Shown here in pieces: positions 31,699-33,373 of a stretch of DNA of 33,373 bases (the stretch's first letter is position 1; the number at the start of each line of letters is the position of its first letter). The stretch comes from Treponema sp. Its GTDB lineage: Bacteria > Spirochaetota > Spirochaetia > Treponematales > Treponemataceae. Location: positions 1 through 33,373 of the forward strand of contig JAILIC010000101.1 of assembly GCA_024695475.1 (NCBI GenBank), read 5' to 3'. The position numbers and the translations under genes were made by a program. Under the pieces are notes generated by a model. It saw nothing but the letters and a program-made list of their open reading frames with translations, was not told the DNA's origin and made no database searches.

Positions 31699-33372
31699 CT
31701 AACGCAGAGCGACTGTAAGCCCACTTAAGAGTTCCATAAACTGGGTGACAAGCGTGTGTCGTGTGCCGACTACAGGGATATATTCAGAATGGATTTCTTC
31801 GCATCTTGAATAAATGGTGATGTCTAGAGGAATGTCCTCGTCAACGGCAAGGTCTGCATCTCCGTCAGAGCCAAGGCTGCCAGCCCAGATACTGATCCAG
31901 TATCCTTTTCTGTCGTATTTTTTTTCTACTTCCTTATCGAGCAGGGTAGCTACTTTATTTCCTGGATTATTCAAATAATCATGCAGCTCTTTTATCGAAT
32001 TTACAAAATCTGAGAATTCTGATTTGTCTATCGCAAAGAAATGCCTTGTTTTTTCATCGTAATCATTGTATTTGCTGTCCCACCAGTTGAAGAAGACATA
32101 ATCACCCTTGTCTTTAAAATTTTCTTTGTAGACATCGGAAATCAGTCCGGTTAAATCAGGATTTTCATCAAGCTGAACCCGACGAACGATGTTGACATAT
32201 TGCAGTCGGCAAAAATCTTTTGGAAGGTTACAGCCACTTGAAAGCTCAAAATATGCGCTGACATCTGGCGCAGGATTTTTCTTGAATTTTAGGATTAAAC
32301 TCCCAAGCCCCTTAGTGTCGGACTCTGGATTTATCTCAAAATAGATTTTTTCATCCTCATAAACGAATTTCCAGTCGTGCTTCGTTGCGCGCCACCACCA
32401 AAACGCATATTCCTGAATCTTGTAGATTTTTTCTTTTGAAAGATTGGCTGTGTGCTTTGTCTCTTCTTCCTCAAATTGCCAGACAAGTGACCACTTATTG
32501 GTTCTCCAGTCCTTAAAAGTACTCCAGTCAATCTTCTTAAAGTCGAGTTCATTTCCACCCTTTTTTTTCATAGAATAGTTTAAGCAGTTAGTCGCAACAA
32601 GCATGTACAGCTTTTCAAACACTTGCGTAAATTCTTCTGGAAAACAGGTAAAACCAATGTGATCGTGTTTGTTATGAATTGCATCGTTATCAATTGAGAA
32701 AGAAACAGTGCCGTTATTTCCATACTCGCCATATTGGAATCTGAAAGGACCAGCCATCTGGTGATTCAGAGCTTCTAAAGCGTTTTTATTATTTTCTATA
32801 GAGCGAATATAAATCAATACATGGTAAAACTGCACGAAATTACGCAGCGAAACATAGAACAGTTCAGAATACTCTTCCTTAATCTCATTGAATTCTTCGG
32901 AATACCATTTCAGGGCAAAATAGTCATCAATAAAAAAAGCCTCGAGCTGTCTTGCATAATGAGTTGTTAATTTTTCTGCTTCAGTATAATTCTTTAAATC
33001 ATAAAATGGCTGGTTGCAAAAAGTCTTTTTGTCCCTGTAATACATAAAAGGAACTTCAAAAAAATCATTCTGATTTTTAATCAGGAGTTTCGCGTTTTTG
33101 TGGTCTTTGTAGCGGCTGCTTTCTGAAATCTCCAGTTCTACAAGCTGATTGTCATATTTATAAGGAATAGTTTCGATGTCAAAAGCCCATACATCAAAAT
33201 GTTTTGAAGCCATTGCCATTTCTTTTGCACTGCATGTGATTGTTTTCTGATAATCGATTTTTCCATCATAAAAAATAACTTGCGTAACTTCGTAATTTGT
33301 ATCGCTGACTTGTTTTTTAATCCACCTGACTTTCGGGGCTTCCTTGTACTTTTTATCTTTACGACACCGTTC
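31699..33372 (-). CDS. Large hypothetical protein, truncated by the right window edge
   Basis: At least 557 residues are visible. The frame is open to the edge, and the residues before the first ATG at 33219 (YEVTQVIFYDGKIDYQKTI) look fully coding, so that ATG is probably internal. There is no membrane segment. The protein is rich in aromatic residues, with blocks such as AFWWWRATKHDWKFVYED, DYVFFNWWDSKYNDYDE and GYWISIWAGSLGSDGDADLAVDEDIP. I do not recognise the family; the phrase FDIETIP resembles an exonuclease motif, but no further exonuclease motifs follow. It is the first visible gene of a three-gene operon. Codon choice seems slightly richer in C- or G-ending codons than the left part of the window, a visual impression only. 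Confidence 0.65.
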   Translation of the reverse strand, partial: ERCRKDKKYKEAPKVRWIKKQVSDTNYEVTQVIFYDGKIDYQKTITCSAKEMAMASKHFDVWAFDIETIPYKYDNQLVELEISESSRYKDHKNAKLLIKNQNDFFEVPFMYYRDKKTFCNQPFYDLKNYTEAEKLTTHYARQLEAFFIDDYFALKWYSEEFNEIKEEYSELFYVSLRNFVQFYHVLIYIRSIENNKNALEALNHQMAGPFRFQYGEYGNNGTVSFSIDNDAIHNKHDHIGFTCFPEEFTQVFEKLYMLVATNCLNYSMKKKGGNELDFKKIDWSTFKDWRTNKWSLVWQFEEEETKHTANLSKEKIYKIQEYAFWWWRATKHDWKFVYEDEKIYFEINPESDTKGLGSLILKFKKNPAPDVSAYFELSSGCNLPKDFCRLQYVNIVRRVQLDENPDLTGLISDVYKENFKDKGDYVFFNWWDSKYNDYDEKTRHFFAIDKSEFSDFVNSIKELHDYLNNPGNKVATLLDKEVEKKYDRKGYWISIWAGSLGSDGDADLAVDEDIPLDITIYSRCEEIHSEYIPVVGTRHTLVTQFMELLSGLTVALR

Positions 33373-33373
33373 T

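Noticed and set aside
31699..33372. 3'-5' exonuclease suggested by FDIETIP
   Set aside because: No further exonuclease motifs follow in order; the match is one short phrase.
1..33373. CRISPR arrays, insertion sequences, prophage genes
   Set aside because: No regularly spaced repeats, transposase motifs or phage structural genes were seen on either strand.

Overview
The window is AT-rich DNA with dense genes. It most likely comes from a host-associated or anaerobic spirochaete of the Treponema type. This is an inference: several exported proteins have Treponema-style signal peptides ending in FAGG or FAQ without a lipobox, there is an outer-membrane/periplasmic LolA-like plus RND pair, and the superoxide reductase module suits an anaerobe. 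No rRNA, tRNA, CRISPR array or insertion sequence was seen.

Left block (3-8181, + strand): a two-component system (sensor kinase cut by the left edge, NarL-type regulator), a family-1 solute-binding protein, then a CUT2-type sugar ABC transporter (binding protein, double ATPase, permease) and a xylulokinase-type kinase, closed by a strong terminator. Palindromic sites sit between the sensing genes and the transporter. A hairpin after the binding-protein gene probably sets its higher expression. The set reads as sense, import and phosphorylate a pentose; no isomerase is present.

Middle-left (8229-19512): a helix-turn-helix protein fused to a complete desulfoferrodoxin-like module (the most interesting gene here), a LolA-like/half-RND/outer-membrane-barrel envelope operon whose barrel gene is broken by a frameshift and a stop codon, a membrane protein with a BamE-like tail, an HD-GYP protein, an Asp/Glu racemase, a small outer-membrane barrel, an unannotated 56-codon gene, a membrane LytTR regulator, and a DUF1266-like lipoprotein.

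Thiamine block (19529-23318, - strand): thiS-thiF-thiG-thiH-thiE behind a TPP riboswitch and an intrinsic terminator. It makes the thiazole half and joins it to pyrimidine, but has no pyrimidine-synthesis genes.

Right block (23361-30184): an aromatic amino acid ammonia-lyase with a mixed active-site signature, a METTL25-like methyltransferase, divergent parA-parB, a sirtuin and a MATE exporter. From 30342 to the right edge lie three unrecognised, tightly packed minus-strand genes that may be an accessory cassette.

Several genes (HD-GYP, DUF1266 lipoprotein, MATE, perhaps parA) have a -10-like box 6-9 bases before the start codon and no Shine-Dalgarno, suggesting leaderless mRNAs.
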